A DNA stretch of 64,000 nt, taken from contig NZ_CP130720.1 in assembly GCF_035984415.1 (NCBI RefSeq), positions 496,001 through 560,000 on the forward strand. The letters run 5' to 3'. The notes beneath the pieces are model-generated. The model saw only the letters and a program-made list of their open reading frames with translations, did not search any database and was not told the origin of the DNA. Source of the DNA: Streptomyces sp. NBC_01296 (GTDB taxonomy: Bacteria; Actinomycetota; Actinomycetes; Streptomycetales; Streptomycetaceae). Positions within the stretch are counted from its first letter, which is position 1. Every line of letters starts with the position of its first letter. A program made the translations under genes and the position numbers. Positions 43,533 to 52,797 of this stretch are shown here, piece after piece.

Positions 43533-45005
43533 ATGCCACGCCGCCCGATGCACATGTCCGAAGCGGCCAAGGCCGCGCTGCGCACCGCCTTGCAGAAGCT
43601 GCGGACCGATCTGCACGCCCCCGCGGCCTTCCCCGCACCCGTGCTCGAAGCGGCCGACGCCGCCGCCCACGCGCCCCGGCTGCCCGACAAGGACGCCACC
43701 TGCCTGCCGCTCTTCACGATCGACCTGCCGACGTCGAAGGACCTCGACCAGGCCATGTACCTGGAGCGGCGCCCCGGCGGCGGTTTCCGCGTGTACTACG
43801 CCATCGCCGACGTCGCCGCCTTCGTCGCGCCCGGCGGCGCGCTGGATGCCGAGGCCCGCAAGCGGATCGTGACGCTGTACTTCCCCGACGGCAAGGTGCC
43901 CCTGCACCCGCCCGTGCTCTCCGAGGGCGCGGCCAGCCTGCTGCCGGACCAGACCGTCCCCGCCCTGCTGTGGCAGCACGACCTCGACGCCGACGGCGGG
44001 GTGACCACGTCGCACGTGAGCCGCGCCCTGGTCCGCAGTCGGGCCAAACTCGACTATGCGGGCGTCCAGCACGCCATCGACTCCGGCACCGCGGAGGAGC
44101 CCGTGGCCCTGCTGCGCGACATCGGCACCCTGTGCGAGGCCGTTGAAGCCGCGCGGGGTGGCATCTCGCTCACCCTCCCGCAGCAGGAGGTCACGTTCGA
44201 GGACGGATCGTTCCGGCTGGGCTACCGGGCGTCGTTGCCCGTGGACGGCTGGAACGAGCAGATCTCCCTCATGACCGGGATGGCCGCGGCCCGGATGATG
44301 CTGGACAGCGGTCCGGGCATCCTGCGGACCCAGGACACGGCCCCGACCCACGAGGTCACCCGACTGCACCGCGTCGCCCAGGGCCTGGGCATCGAGTGGT
44401 CGAAGCACCTCTCGTACGCCGAGCTGATCCGCTCGCTCGATCCGAACAACCAGAAGCACGCGGCCTTCCTCCACGAGGCGGCGGGCGCCCTGCTGCTGAA
44501 ATCGGTCTACAAGTCCTTCCCCGACCACGACCACATCCCCGAGCAGACGAGCCACGCGGCGATCGCGGCCCCGTACACGCACTGCACCGCCCCGCTGCGG
44601 CGTCTGGTCGACCGGTACGCCGGTGAGCTGTGCGTGGCTGCCGGCGATGGCCAGGCCCCGCCGAACTGGGTGCTCGAGGCCCTGGACGACCTGCCGAGCA
44701 GGATGACGAAGGCGAAGGGGAGCGCGGCGGACCGGCAGTCCGTGGACCTGGTGGAGGCGGCAGTGCTCATGGACCGGGTGGGCGGCATCTTCGACGCCAC
44801 GGTGATCGACACCGACGAGGAAGAGGAACCGTCGAACCGGCGGGAGGGACAGGTCCAGATGGCGGAACCCGCCGTGGTGGGCAGAGTCACCTCGGCGGAC
44901 GTCGACCTCGCGCTGGGCTCAAGTGTCCGGGTCAGGCTCGAGCGGGCCGACCCCGCGTTCCCTGACCGGGACAAGAAGATCCTCTTCAGCTTGCTCCAGG
45001 ACTGA
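43533..45005 (+). CDS. RNB-domain ribonuclease (RNase II/R-like)
   Basis: 490 residues. The RNB catalytic motif is TIDLPTSKDLDQAMYLERR (Asp cluster binding Mg), followed by YYAIADVAAFV, VTLYFPDGKVPLHPPVLSEG, and near the end HAAIAAPYTHCTAPLRRLVDRYA, a hallmark of RNase R/II family 3' exonucleases. It is shorter than RNase R and lacks recognisable N-terminal cold-shock and C-terminal S1 domains, as in actinobacterial stand-alone RNB proteins. An in-frame ATG (MHMSE, 43548) is an alternative start. It overlaps the next small ORF (TGATG). Confidence 0.9.
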   Translation: MPRRPMHMSEAAKAALRTALQKLRTDLHAPAAFPAPVLEAADAAAHAPRLPDKDATCLPLFTIDLPTSKDLDQAMYLERRPGGGFRVYYAIADVAAFVAPGGALDAEARKRIVTLYFPDGKVPLHPPVLSEGAASLLPDQTVPALLWQHDLDADGGVTTSHVSRALVRSRAKLDYAGVQHAIDSGTAEEPVALLRDIGTLCEAVEAARGGISLTLPQQEVTFEDGSFRLGYRASLPVDGWNEQISLMTGMAAARMMLDSGPGILRTQDTAPTHEVTRLHRVAQGLGIEWSKHLSYAELIRSLDPNNQKHAAFLHEAAGALLLKSVYKSFPDHDHIPEQTSHAAIAAPYTHCTAPLRRLVDRYAGELCVAAGDGQAPPNWVLEALDDLPSRMTKAKGSAADRQSVDLVEAAVLMDRVGGIFDATVIDTDEEEEPSNRREGQVQMAEPAVVGRVTSADVDLALGSSVRVRLERADPAFPDRDKKILFSLLQD

Positions 45006-45211
45006 TGCGATCGGGCTCGCCCGCTTCGCCGACCCTGGGCGGCCATGTCCGCACGGACGCCGCCCGCTTCCTGGCCGAACGCGGTGACGAGCGGGCCGCC
45101 GACCTGCTGGCCGGCCTGGCAGCGGACACCGCCCTGGGCGCCGACTCCCGCACGTGGGCGGCGCGCATCCTGGCCGAAACCGGGGGCCTTGATGATGCGG
45201 GCGCCCGATGA
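45005..45211 (+). CDS. Small hypothetical protein
   Basis: 68 residues, starting in the TGATG overlap with the RNase gene, so translation may be coupled. The sequence AARFLAERGDERAADLLAGL, then DSRTWAARILAETGG looks like a pair of short amphipathic helices (HEAT-like). Codon bias is typical of coding DNA. No known family. Confidence 0.5.
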   Translation: MRSGSPASPTLGGHVRTDAARFLAERGDERAADLLAGLAADTALGADSRTWAARILAETGGLDDAGAR

Positions 45212-45378
45212 AGGCGTACACCGGCCCCCGGAACGCGGACGGAGCCATGGCGCAGAACACGGTCGCCGCCGGGCCCCTCATGGTGCGCTGACCAGCAGAA
45301 ACGGAGAGCCGCTGCGGCTGGGGTATCGATTAGGATTCCGGCGTTGTCGATTCGTTTGCGGACCAAGGATGGTGGCCG

Positions 45379-45939
45379 ATGCTGGTGCGGGTTGACTGGC
45401 GCGCGATCACGACGGAGGCCGTGCCCGGTGATCTGCTGAGATTCCGGCCCGGGACGGCAGCCCGGATCTGGCCGGACGGGGAGGGTGCGCGCTTCGCGAC
45501 GGAGGTCGGAGTCCCGCACTCGGGCGGGCTCTTCCGCATTCTGGAGGACCTGGCGGACCGGGATCCGGCGAACCCGGACAGGGCCTTCGCCACGGGCCTG
45601 GACCCCGAGCCGCTCGACACTCCGCACGGGACGATGCAGCCGCTGGGGAGGCTCTTCCAGGCAGACGTCTTCGTCCGTCTCGACGACGGGACGATCTGGG
45701 TCTGCGACCCGGACTCCGAGATCGAGTACGAGCTGATCCACCGGGATCTCTCCTCGCTCAGCTACCTCGTCTACAAGTTCGCCGTGGAGAGGCCGGGCCC
45801 GGACGAGCGCCCGGATCCCAACGACTGGGCCGACGTGGAGGAGATCGTCCGCGAGGGCATGTCCCGGTGGGATCCCCTTCCGTTCGAGAGCGGGGCGCGG
45901 TTCTGGGAGTCGTTCCTCGACTCCTACCCCATGCTGTGA
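45379..45939 (+). CDS. SUKH-family-like (possible immunity) protein
   Basis: 186 residues, soluble and acidic. PGDLLRFRPGTAARIWPDGEG, FVRLDDGTIWVCDPDSEIEYELIHRDLSSLSYLVYKFAVE and a C-terminal Trp/Phe-rich helix resemble SUKH-4-type proteins of polymorphic toxin systems and the related nucleic-acid/peptide immunity folds. No toxin gene is adjacent, so an orphan immunity or regulatory role is possible. The ATG at 45379 has GGATGGTGG about 8 bases upstream. The family call is tentative. Confidence 0.6.
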   Translation: MLVRVDWRAITTEAVPGDLLRFRPGTAARIWPDGEGARFATEVGVPHSGGLFRILEDLADRDPANPDRAFATGLDPEPLDTPHGTMQPLGRLFQADVFVRLDDGTIWVCDPDSEIEYELIHRDLSSLSYLVYKFAVERPGPDERPDPNDWADVEEIVREGMSRWDPLPFESGARFWESFLDSYPML

Positions 45940-46034
45940 CGGGTTGGCGGACGCCATGGTCAGACCGGCCGTGGTGCCCCGCCACGCCGATCTGACCCGG
46001 CACGCCGCTCGGCCCGGCCGGAGGAAACGGTGTG

Positions 46035-46332
46035 TCAGGAGACGCTCTTGGTCGCGCTGGAGACGACGCACTCCTTGCATTCGCTTCCGTCGCCCTTGCC
46101 CATGTACGGCGTTGTGGCCTCGGCCTGCTGGGATCCGCCGGCCTTGACCGTCAGGTTGGTGACCCTGGCCGTGGCGGCGAGGGCGCTCGACCCGGGCGCG
46201 CCTTCGAACTTCATCGTGATGTTGTAGGTGTAGCTCAACGAGCCGCTGTTGGTGACGGTGAGCCGGGCGACGAGGTTCTTGCCCGAGTCGTCCAGACGGC
46301 ACTTGTCGATCTTGATGAAGGCCGCCGGCCCC
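46035..46332 (-). pseudogene. N-terminally truncated secreted-protein gene
   Basis: The minus-strand frame reads AAFIKIDKCRLDDSGKNL, VARLTVTNSGSLSYTYNITM and KAGGSQQAEATTPYMG to a stop at 46035. It resembles the beta-sandwich tail of small exported or lipoproteins in Streptomyces. A TAG lies in frame just upstream (about 46330-46332) and only a weak internal TTG (46238) could start translation. So the signal peptide and N-terminus are lost and a pseudogene is likely. Confidence 0.5.
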
Positions 46333-46335
46333 TAC

Positions 46336-46714
46336 GGCCCCGACCTGTGGTGCCGCCGGAACTCCCCGGCCTCGGAGGAGATTTCGCCGATGCCAGCCGC
46401 CACGGCCGGGGCCGGCTCCAGGCGCGTCTCGTGCCGTATGCATCCGGCGTCGGCGCGCATGGTCGGTTTGCCCGAGTACCGGTCGGGCCACAGCGACAGT
46501 TGATGTCACGGCCGTTGGCCGTTCGGATTCCCAGCAAGTCGGCTCCCGGCGCACCGGTCCCGACCTGGCCTCCGTCGCCGCGTGCACGCGGTCGGTGCGC
46601 GGGCCGTACGTGCGCGTGCGTGCCGTTCTCGGGGCGGGTGCGCGAACGGTGGAGCGGGCCCAGACGGCCCGGGGGCCGACTGCGGGCGGGGCCGGCAGTC
46701 GGCATGGCGGGGGG
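46336..46714. other. Gap without recognisable gene
   Basis: About 380 bases between the truncated secreted-protein gene and the SnoaL-like gene. Several open frames exist, none with a plausible start or motif. I see nothing else in it. Confidence 0.4.
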
Positions 46715-47107
46715 TCAGCGGGCGCTGCCGATGTTGCGGTCGGCGTCGGAGCCGCTCAGCATCAGGGTGGTTTCCTCGATGCGGTGGAAGCGGCCGTCGG
46801 GGGCGAGATCGGCGAAGACGTAGACCTCCATGGTGACGGTGGTGCCGTCGTTCTTGGTGATGTGGCAGGTGTGCCGGTCGGCGTACTTGTTGCCGTCGTA
46901 CAGCTCGTCATGGACCTCGACCGTGCCGCCGGCGACGATGCCGCGCAGGTGGCTGATGTGGTCGAGGAACTCGGCGCGGTCGGCCCAGTCGCCGTCCGTG
47001 CGCTGGCGGTACCCGGGCGTGAAGTGGCGCTCGGCGGCCTCCTCCAGGGTGATGTCGCGGTTGAAGAGCAGGTCGCCCAGGGCGGCTTCGATACCGGTGC
47101 GGTTCAT
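46715..47107 (-). CDS. SnoaL/NTF2-like domain protein
   Basis: 130 residues with the compact cone-shaped NTF2-like pattern: ITLEEAAERHFTPGYRQRTDG, EFLDHISHLRGIV, and strands ending VTMEVYVFADLAPDGRFHRIEETT. Such proteins are polyketide cyclases, isomerases or ligand binders. It follows the alpha/beta hydrolase on the same strand (70 bases), so the two form an operon controlled by the divergent TetR. Confidence 0.82.
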   Translation of the reverse strand: MNRTGIEAALGDLLFNRDITLEEAAERHFTPGYRQRTDGDWADRAEFLDHISHLRGIVAGGTVEVHDELYDGNKYADRHTCHITKNDGTTVTMEVYVFADLAPDGRFHRIEETTLMLSGSDADRNIGSAR

Positions 47108-47177
47108 GACGGCTTCCTTCAGGTGTGGGTTGGGGTAGGTGGGTCCGGACGGGGCGCGCCGGAGGCGGGCCGGGGCC

Positions 47178-48398
47178 TCAGGCTACGGTTGCGAGGGTGG
47201 TGTCGAGCCAGTCGTAGATGCGGGCGAGGGCCAGGCGCATGGCGCCGGGGTGGCAGTGGGCGCCGGCGCCCTCCTCGGCGGTGAACAGCATCAGGGTCTT
47301 GGGGCAGGTCAGGTGCTCGTAGAGCTGTTCGGGCTGGCCCTTGAAGAACTCGTCCTCGTCGGCGTCGCACACGAGGGTGGGGCACTGGATCAGCTCGGCG
47401 ATGCCGCCGGCGAGGGTGTAGTCGAGGTAGGAGGCGCTGAAGGCCCGGGGGGTCTCGACGCCCATCACGTACATGCCGTGGTTGATCGCCCATCGCGCGG
47501 TGGCGTCCTGGGCGGTGATCTGCTCGAAGCGTGCGTCGAGTTCGGGGGCGGAGTCCGCGCGCAGGAGCCTTTCGGCCTCGTCGCGGTCGCCGGGGATGTG
47601 GCGGGTGGATACCTGGCCGAGGTCGTAGACGCCGTCGACGGCGATCAGGGCGGCGAGGCGGTGCTCGAAGGCTGCTGCTCTGGGGGCGAGTACGCCGCCC
47701 ATGCTGCTGCCGAGGAGCGCGATGCGGCTGTTGTCGACCTCGGGGAGCGTTTCGGCGAAGTCGACGACCGGGGTGATGACGTTCTCCCAGTCCGGGCGGA
47801 AGACCAGGCCTTGGTGGTGGCGGGGGCCGGGCTGCCCCGGGCCGTCGAAGGTCAGGACGGTGTACCCGCGCTCCACGGCGGCCAGCGCGCCGCTGAAGTG
47901 GAGTTCCTCGGCGGTGCCGTCGAATCCGCTGTGCATGATCAGGGTCGGGCGGGGCGCGGCGGTGTCGTCGGCCCGGTAGAGGTAGCCGGGCAGGGTGGTG
48001 CCCTCGTAGGGGATGCGGACCGGTTCGATGCGGGGGGTGTAGAGCGCGGCGGCGGCCTGGAAGCAGGCCACGCTGCGGTCGTAGGTGTATGCGTGGCGGG
48101 GGTCGCACGGGTTGCCGTGCTGGAAGAACTCCGCCGACCGGTAGTAGTTCGAGGCGCGCAGGAATCCGTCCCGGGCGCTGACGGTGTAGCCCGCGTCCAG
48201 GGCCCGCCGGGCCTCGGCGGCCACCCGGTCGGCGGTCGCCGTCCACTCCTCGTGCCAGCTGTCGTAGTCGCCTTCCTTGATACGGGCGCTGGTGGAGACG
48301 GCCTCGCCGAAGTCGGCGCCCCCGTAGGCGATGTGGCTCATCGAGCGCAGGGTCTCGTACCAGAACTGGGGGTTGTCCGGGAACAGCAGCGGCCTCAT
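47178..48398 (-). CDS. Alpha/beta hydrolase (FrsA/DHPON-hydrolase-like)
   Basis: 406 residues. A helical N-terminal cap (1-130; YDSWHEEWTATADRVAAEARRALDAG) precedes the hydrolase core: RPTLIMHSGFDGTAEELHF, GYTVLTFDGPGQPGPRH, the nucleophile elbow IALLGSSMGGVLAPRAAA, and the acid and His regions (LVCDADEDEFFKG; EEGAGAHCHPGAMRL). The layout matches 2,6-dihydroxypseudooxynicotine-hydrolase-like enzymes that cleave C-C or ester bonds. GAGGAGGG lies 4 bases before the ATG at 48398. It diverges from a TetR gene with twin palindromes between. Confidence 0.88.
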   Translation of the reverse strand: MRPLLFPDNPQFWYETLRSMSHIAYGGADFGEAVSTSARIKEGDYDSWHEEWTATADRVAAEARRALDAGYTVSARDGFLRASNYYRSAEFFQHGNPCDPRHAYTYDRSVACFQAAAALYTPRIEPVRIPYEGTTLPGYLYRADDTAAPRPTLIMHSGFDGTAEELHFSGALAAVERGYTVLTFDGPGQPGPRHHQGLVFRPDWENVITPVVDFAETLPEVDNSRIALLGSSMGGVLAPRAAAFEHRLAALIAVDGVYDLGQVSTRHIPGDRDEAERLLRADSAPELDARFEQITAQDATARWAINHGMYVMGVETPRAFSASYLDYTLAGGIAELIQCPTLVCDADEDEFFKGQPEQLYEHLTCPKTLMLFTAEEGAGAHCHPGAMRLALARIYDWLDTTLATVA

Positions 48399-48410
48399 CA
48401 CACCCTCCTC

Positions 48411-48478
48411 AAGCACAGATCTGTGCGTACGCCACGACTGTAGACCGCGCGGGCACCAATAAGCAAATAGTTGTGCTT
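48411..48478. promoter_or_regulatory. Twin TetR-type operators, 50 bp apart
   Basis: AAGCACAGATCTGTGCGT (48411-48428, containing the perfect 14-bp palindrome GCACAGATCTGTGC) and AAGCAAATAGTTGTGCTT (48461-48478) share half-sites. Their centres are exactly 50 bases apart, one next to each divergent start. A regulator dimer on each would shut both promoters; the TetR at 48484 is the obvious candidate. Confidence 0.7.
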
Positions 48479-48483
48479 ACGAT

Positions 48484-49083
48484 GTGCGGGTGACTTCGAA
48501 ACAACCGGCCCCGCGTCTCCGCAAGAGCCCCGAGCAGGTCCGCTCGGCCGTCCACCAGGCCGTCATCGACCTGCTGTCCGACCCCGAGGGCGCGGACCTC
48601 ACCATCCCCGCGGTCGCGCAGCGCGCCGGGGTGAACCACACCAGCGTCTACCGGCGCTGGGGCAGCCGGGAGGCACTCCTGGCCGACGTGGTCGTCACCC
48701 GCCTTGAGCGGGACTGGCCGCTGGCCGACACCGGAACCCTGCGCGGCGACCTGACGGCGTGGGTCGAAGCGGGCGTCGCGAGCATCCGCACCGCCGAAGG
48801 GCGGCTGCTGATCCGCGCCGTCGCCCTGTCCATGCCGGGCAGCGCCGCGGCTCAGGGCGAGCGCGCGCAGCAGTTCGAGCGCCGCCTCGGCGCCATCGAG
48901 CGCATCCGCGAACGCGCCATGGCCCGCGGCGAGGTTCCCCCGCCGCTCGACCAGATCCTCGACCAGCTCGTCGCGCCGCTCTACCTGCGGGCGATCTTCG
49001 GCATCGACCCGCCGGCCTCCGGGTACCCGGAGCTCCTCGTGGACCGCCTCCTCGGCAGCACGGCCACGCCGCAGCCGACCTGA
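48484..49083 (+). CDS. TetR/AcrR family transcriptional regulator
   Basis: 199 residues. Helix-turn-helix: SAVHQAVIDLLSDPEGADLT, IPAVAQRAGVNHTSVYRRWG, SREALLADVV (about residues 18-65), then a helical ligand domain (MPGSAAAQGERAQQFERRLGAIERI). The start is GTG at 48484 or 48490; the operator almost abuts it, so the mRNA may be nearly leaderless. It is divergent from the hydrolase/SnoaL operon, presumably its target. Confidence 0.88.
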   Translation: MRVTSKQPAPRLRKSPEQVRSAVHQAVIDLLSDPEGADLTIPAVAQRAGVNHTSVYRRWGSREALLADVVVTRLERDWPLADTGTLRGDLTAWVEAGVASIRTAEGRLLIRAVALSMPGSAAAQGERAQQFERRLGAIERIRERAMARGEVPPPLDQILDQLVAPLYLRAIFGIDPPASGYPELLVDRLLGSTATPQPT

Positions 49084-49276
49084 GGACGCAGGACATCCCG
49101 AGAGCTCGTGGGGCGTGCCGGCTTTCGGGTTGATCCCGGCGGCCCGGTAGTCCTGCGGCGCTCAGCCGTCGGCGCCGGAGGAGATGCGGGCTGCGGCGGG
49201 CACGGTGCATGGACGCCGGCGACCGCGCCCGGTTCGAGGGGCCCCGACCTGGCCTCCAGGAACTCTGACCCTCCCA

Positions 49277-49843
49277 CTACCCCCGAGGGACGGCCAGGTC
49301 CGTGAGCAGCGCGCCGCCCGGCCCGAGGTCCGACCAGGCGCCTTGCCGGCTCAGTACGGCCACGGCCGAGGTGGGGAACTTGGTGCGGACGCGCTCCAAG
49401 GCGTCCCCCACGGCCGCCCCGGCAACCAGCAGCACCAGATCCTCCAGGCCCGGGTTGTGCCCGACCAGCAGCAAGGTGCCCACCTCGGGCGAGACTTCGC
49501 GGACGACGTCGAGCAGGTCCCGCGCGTCCGCCGCGTACAGGCGCGGATCGTGCCGGACGGGCGGCGTACGGTCCAGCTCCGCCGCGGCCAGGTCCCAGGT
49601 CTCCCGCGTGCGGCGCGCCGGGGAGCACAGCACGAGATCCGGCACGCCGAAGGAGCGGGCGAGCAGTCGGCCGGCCGCGGGCGCGTCGCGCAGCCCGCGG
49701 GGCCCGAGCGGACGGTCGTGGTCGGGAACCCCGTCCGGCCAGGCGCTCTTGGCGTGTCGCAGGACCACGAGTCGGCGCGCCGCGCCTTCCGCGGCCGCGT
49801 TCCGTACGTCCTGAACCCCGGGGGCTTGATCGCGATGGCTCAT
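49277..49843 (-). CDS. SixA-like histidine phosphatase
   Basis: 188 residues. RRLVVLRHAKSAWPDGVPDHDRPLGPRGLRDA carries the RH motif of the phosphoglycerate-mutase-like superfamily, with LVLCSPARRTRETW and LLLVGHNPGLEDL as the second Arg and His motifs. SixA-type enzymes remove phosphate from phosphohistidine proteins. The ATG at 49843 has a CGGGGG tract just upstream. It has no operon partners. Confidence 0.88.
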   Translation of the reverse strand: MSHRDQAPGVQDVRNAAAEGAARRLVVLRHAKSAWPDGVPDHDRPLGPRGLRDAPAAGRLLARSFGVPDLVLCSPARRTRETWDLAAAELDRTPPVRHDPRLYAADARDLLDVVREVSPEVGTLLLVGHNPGLEDLVLLVAGAAVGDALERVRTKFPTSAVAVLSRQGAWSDLGPGGALLTDLAVPRG

Positions 49844-50061
49844 ACCCCCGAGCGTAGAGCCCCGGGCTGTGGAAAGGTCCGTTCGCCGTCGTCGTACTCG
49901 CAACGCATTCCCGTACGCGCACCCCCGCGTGCGACGCGGGAGCGCCTGAATTGCCGGAGCCGGGCCGCCATCCGTACCCGACTTGATCGGGCACAGGATG
50001 TCGGGTCCGGCAGGGGCGTGATGCCTAGTGTGGTGATCACGAAAGAGGAAGGAGACCGGGA

Positions 50062-50928
50062 GTGCTGGAGCGTCTCAACCAGACCCTGGAGTACATCGAG
50101 CGCCGCCTCGACCGGCAGATCGATGCGGCCGAGCTGACGCGCATCTCGGCCACATCGGAGTACCACCTGCGCCGGATGTTCTCCGCGCTCGCGGGCATGC
50201 CGCTGTCGGAGTACATACGCCGGCGTCGGCTCACGGTCGCGGGTGCCGAGGTGCTCGCAGGGCGTGAGTCTCTCTTGGACATTGCGGTGCGCTACGGCTA
50301 CGGCTCGGGCGAGGCGTTCGCCCGGGCGTTCCGGGCCATGCACGGGGTCGGCCCCGGCGAGGCCCGGCGTATCGGCGCGGCACTCGTGTCCCAGCCCCGG
50401 CTGGCCTTCCGCCTCACCGTCGAAGGGAGCAGCAGCATGCGTTATCGCGTAGTGGACAGGCCGGACTTCAGCGTCGTCGGCCTCAAGGCCCGGGTGCCGT
50501 TGGTACACGCGGGGCCGAACCAGGCGATCATCGACTTCGTCCGCGGGATCGACCCACAGATCCTGGGGCGCCTGGAAAAGCTGTCGGACCAGGAGCCGCA
50601 GGGCATCGTCGCGGTCTGCGACGACCTGGACCCGAGCCGCGCCGAAGGCACCGAGCTCGACTACTACCAAGGGGTGATCACGTCGGCGGCTGCCCCCGAC
50701 GGCACCACGGCACTCCCCGTCCCGGCCGGCGTCTGGGCGGTCTTCACCACCTCCGGGCCTGCGCCACAGGCCATCCAGGAGCTGTGGCGGGACGTGTTCA
50801 CGCAGTGGTTTCCGTCCAACCCGTACCGCAGCCGCCCCGGCCCCGAGATCCTGCACACCCGCGCGTCCTCGGACAGGACCGAAGTCGAAGCTGAGCTGTG
50901 GCTTCCGGTGGAGCGGGAACAGAACTGA
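50062..50928 (+). CDS. AraC-family regulator with GyrI-like ligand-binding domain
   Basis: 288 residues. The AraC helix-turn-helix pair is N-terminal (IERRLDRQIDAAELTRISAT, YHLRRMFSALAGMPLSEYIRRRRL, ESLLDIAVRYGYGSGEAFARAFRAMHGVGP; to about residue 110), followed by a GyrI/SOUL-like domain (about 125-288) ending in LPVE. The architecture is that of Rob/SoxS-like and BmrR-like multidrug sensors. GTG start with AGGAAGGAG about 8 bases upstream. A 17-bp hairpin terminator follows. Confidence 0.9.
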   Translation: MLERLNQTLEYIERRLDRQIDAAELTRISATSEYHLRRMFSALAGMPLSEYIRRRRLTVAGAEVLAGRESLLDIAVRYGYGSGEAFARAFRAMHGVGPGEARRIGAALVSQPRLAFRLTVEGSSSMRYRVVDRPDFSVVGLKARVPLVHAGPNQAIIDFVRGIDPQILGRLEKLSDQEPQGIVAVCDDLDPSRAEGTELDYYQGVITSAAAPDGTTALPVPAGVWAVFTTSGPAPQAIQELWRDVFTQWFPSNPYRSRPGPEILHTRASSDRTEVEAELWLPVEREQN

Positions 50929-50946
50929 ACACCGCGCCTGACCGGT

Positions 50947-50985
50947 GAGCGCTTCAGTCGGCCGAAGAGGCCGACTGAAGCGCTC
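50947..50985 (+). terminator. Strong hairpin terminator after AraC gene
   Basis: A perfect 17-bp stem (50947-50963 with 50969-50985) closes a five-base loop, 18 bases after the AraC stop. It is the longest perfect hairpin I noticed in the window and also marks the edge of the transposase-remnant region. Confidence 0.85.
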
Positions 50986-51039
50986 CTTGGCGTGTCGGCG
51001 GGTTGGTTCCTCATGCCGTCCGGGTGGCTTTGCCCGTTG

Positions 51040-51190
51040 GGCCGCAAGACCGACGCCAAGGACGCCTGCGTCATCGCCGACCAGGCACAGATGCGCCGGA
51101 ACCTGCAGCCCTGCCTCGACGTCGTATGGGCCCTCGTACGCGATCAGCGAACCCTCGATGCCCAGCCACCTCAGCGTGGTCTCGCCCTGG
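51040..51190 (+). mobile_element. IS110-family transposase remnant
   Basis: GRKTDAKDACVIADQAQMRR, NLQP and VWALVRDQRTL are diagnostic of the N-terminal RuvC-like region of IS110 transposases (KTDAKDA-x-VIADQAR). Only about 50 codons remain; the downstream frame diverges and then stops at 51193-51195. No terminal repeats were recognised. Confidence 0.7.
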
Positions 51191-51270
51191 GGTGAGCCCT
51201 GTCGCGCTGGGAAGGTACCTGCTGTCTGCTGCCGAGACACCGCTCAGCTCCTGATGAGCGGCTCGTAGGG

Positions 51271-51618
51271 GTGACCCTCTGGCGTGAAGATGAGAACGAA
51301 GTGCTCTCCCACCCGAACAGCTACCTCGCGCAAGCGGGCCAGGACCTCCGCCTGGTTCGGAAGGGTGAGGCCAAGGGCCGCGGCGGCACGGTCCCTTCGG
51401 GCCACGAGGTCCGGCTCGCAGTCATCCCGCCGACGATCCTGCTGGCACCGTTCCCTGTCCTCGCCGGACAAGCGACTGCCGGCTGGTGGATTGCGGCCAT
51501 CACGGGCGGAGCATGGTCGTGTTCCCTCGCGCTGGCCACGTCGAGCCGCTACCGGATCCGGGGGATCGCAGCTTCGGCCACGCTTCTGCTCGCCTCCCTC
51601 GTCGTTCTCTACCACTGA
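51271..51618 (+). CDS. Hypothetical small membrane protein
   Basis: 115 residues with a hydrophilic first half and a C-terminal half of two to three hydrophobic segments (LAVIPPTILLAPFPVLAG, WWIAAITGGAWSCSLALA, IAASATLLLASLVVLYH). The start is GTG without a clear ribosome site. The opposite strand carries an overlapping frame ending VLARLREVAVRVGEHFVLIF, then TPEGHPYEPLIRS at 51244, which could be the real gene's tail. Only one can be real; codon bias does not decide. Confidence 0.35.
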   Translation: MTLWREDENEVLSHPNSYLAQAGQDLRLVRKGEAKGRGGTVPSGHEVRLAVIPPTILLAPFPVLAGQATAGWWIAAITGGAWSCSLALATSSRYRIRGIAASATLLLASLVVLYH

Positions 51619-51884
51619 GATGGATCGTGAGGGCACCGGGACCCCACTCGGGCACACCTCAGCGCACCGAGCTCGGCAAGCGCTGCCGGCGCGACCTCGA
51701 TCTGCTGGCCAGTGCAGCCCGTTGGTGACGATCCGAACCTGTACCCGACGGCCCACGGATCTTTCAGCCCACACCTACGACCCAGAGCACATGTCCTCGA
51801 GGAGGTGCCGTCCAACGGCATCGACGCTGTCGCGGATCGGCACAAGGTAGGAACCATAGGGTCCCACCGGGCCGGCTGCGAAGA

Positions 51885-52097
51885 TGACTGACCGCTCACG
51901 TGCCAGCTGATCAAACGCTCCGCGTCGGACTGGACCTGCGGTGCCTCCGGGGTCCGCTTCCAGGTGCCGTCGCGCTGCCACCTGCGGGGCAGTTCATAGA
52001 TCCGGTCCCACGGGCCGTACCGCTCGGGGACATCCCGCCATGGCGTGCCGGCCCTGGACCGCCACCGTATTCCGCCGACCAGTTGTCGACGCGTCCA
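51885..52097 (-). mobile_element. IS5-family transposase remnant
   Basis: On the minus strand RQLVGGIRWRSRAGTPWRDV, then PERYGPWDRIYELPRRWQRDGTW and DAERLISWHVSGQ match the N-terminal DUF4096-like region of IS5 transposases. The rest of the gene (catalytic DDE domain) is absent, and a frameshifted tail continues to about 51775. It lies directly beyond the 3' end of comB. Confidence 0.7.
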
Positions 52098-52119
52098 CGT
52101 CCGCGGCCTCGCCGGTCGG

Positions 52120-52797
52120 CTAAGGGACGGCGTACGGACGGAGGACCATGAGCGAGTCTTCCAATGTCGCCACCATGGCAAAGGGGAACCGGTCGAGCTC
52201 AAGACAGAGTGCGACGTCGTCAGGGTGGACTCCTTGACGCACGCCCTCCGCCAGCTCGGTGGCGGCGCGCGACCCGCCGGCGCGGCGGAGGTACTCAGCT
52301 GCATCCGCCCCGGCCTCGGTGGCTCTCCGGGCGATGTATTGAGCGCACGCCAGATCTTCATCGGCGTGCCCGTCTTCGCCCGTGACGACGAACGTGACAC
52401 TGGCACACTTGCGTGTCCGGAGCAGCCGAGCCGTTGCCTCCGCCACCACGAAGCCGGCGCACAGCACCAGCGACGCCTCCTTGACCGCAAGGGCGCCGAC
52501 CGTCCCTGCCGTGGTTTTCTGCACGACGGTCCGTCCGCCAAGGTCAATGGACCGCAGCAGGCCCGGCGAGTTGACGGCGTCGAACCCGGGCGCGGGCGGA
52601 CCGTCTTTGAGTGCCACCCAATCCGGGTGGCGATCCTTGAGCGTCAGGGCTTCGTCCAGCGACCCAGCAAGAACGATCTTCTCCGCCCCCTGGGCAAAGG
52701 CCCAGGCGGCCACCGTGAAAGCACGCATGACGTCGACCACGACCGCCACGGACGGGACTTCTATCAGCTCAGGGATGCCAAGGAAACGAGCGTCCAT
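52120..52797 (-). CDS. 2-phosphosulfolactate phosphatase (ComB)-family protein
   Basis: About 225 residues. [69 protein letters not shown] and [11 protein letters not shown] match ComB-like phosphatases, the Asp of VDVMRAFT and the NSPG segment being conserved. In archaea ComB acts in coenzyme M synthesis; in actinobacteria the role is unknown. Start ATG 52797 or GTG 52815. It overlaps the upstream CPCC gene and sits between transposase remnants. Confidence 0.82.
   Translation of the reverse strand: MDARFLGIPELIEVPSVAVVVDVMRAFTVAAWAFAQGAEKIVLAGSLDEALTLKDRHPDWVALKDGPPAPGFDAVNSPGLLRSIDLGGRTVVQKTTAGTVGALAVKEASLVLCAGFVVAEATARLLRTRKCASVTFVVTGEDGHADEDLACAQYIARRATEAGADAAEYLRRAGGSRAATELAEGVRQGVHPDDVALCLELDRFPFAMVATLEDSLMVLRPYAVP

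Noticed and set aside
51244..51774. Minus-strand frame ending VGEHFVLIFTPEGHPYEPLI
   Set aside because: Its last 45 residues look protein-like, but the rest is low complexity and no start is convincing. It overlaps an equally uncertain plus-strand frame, so it is mentioned only there.
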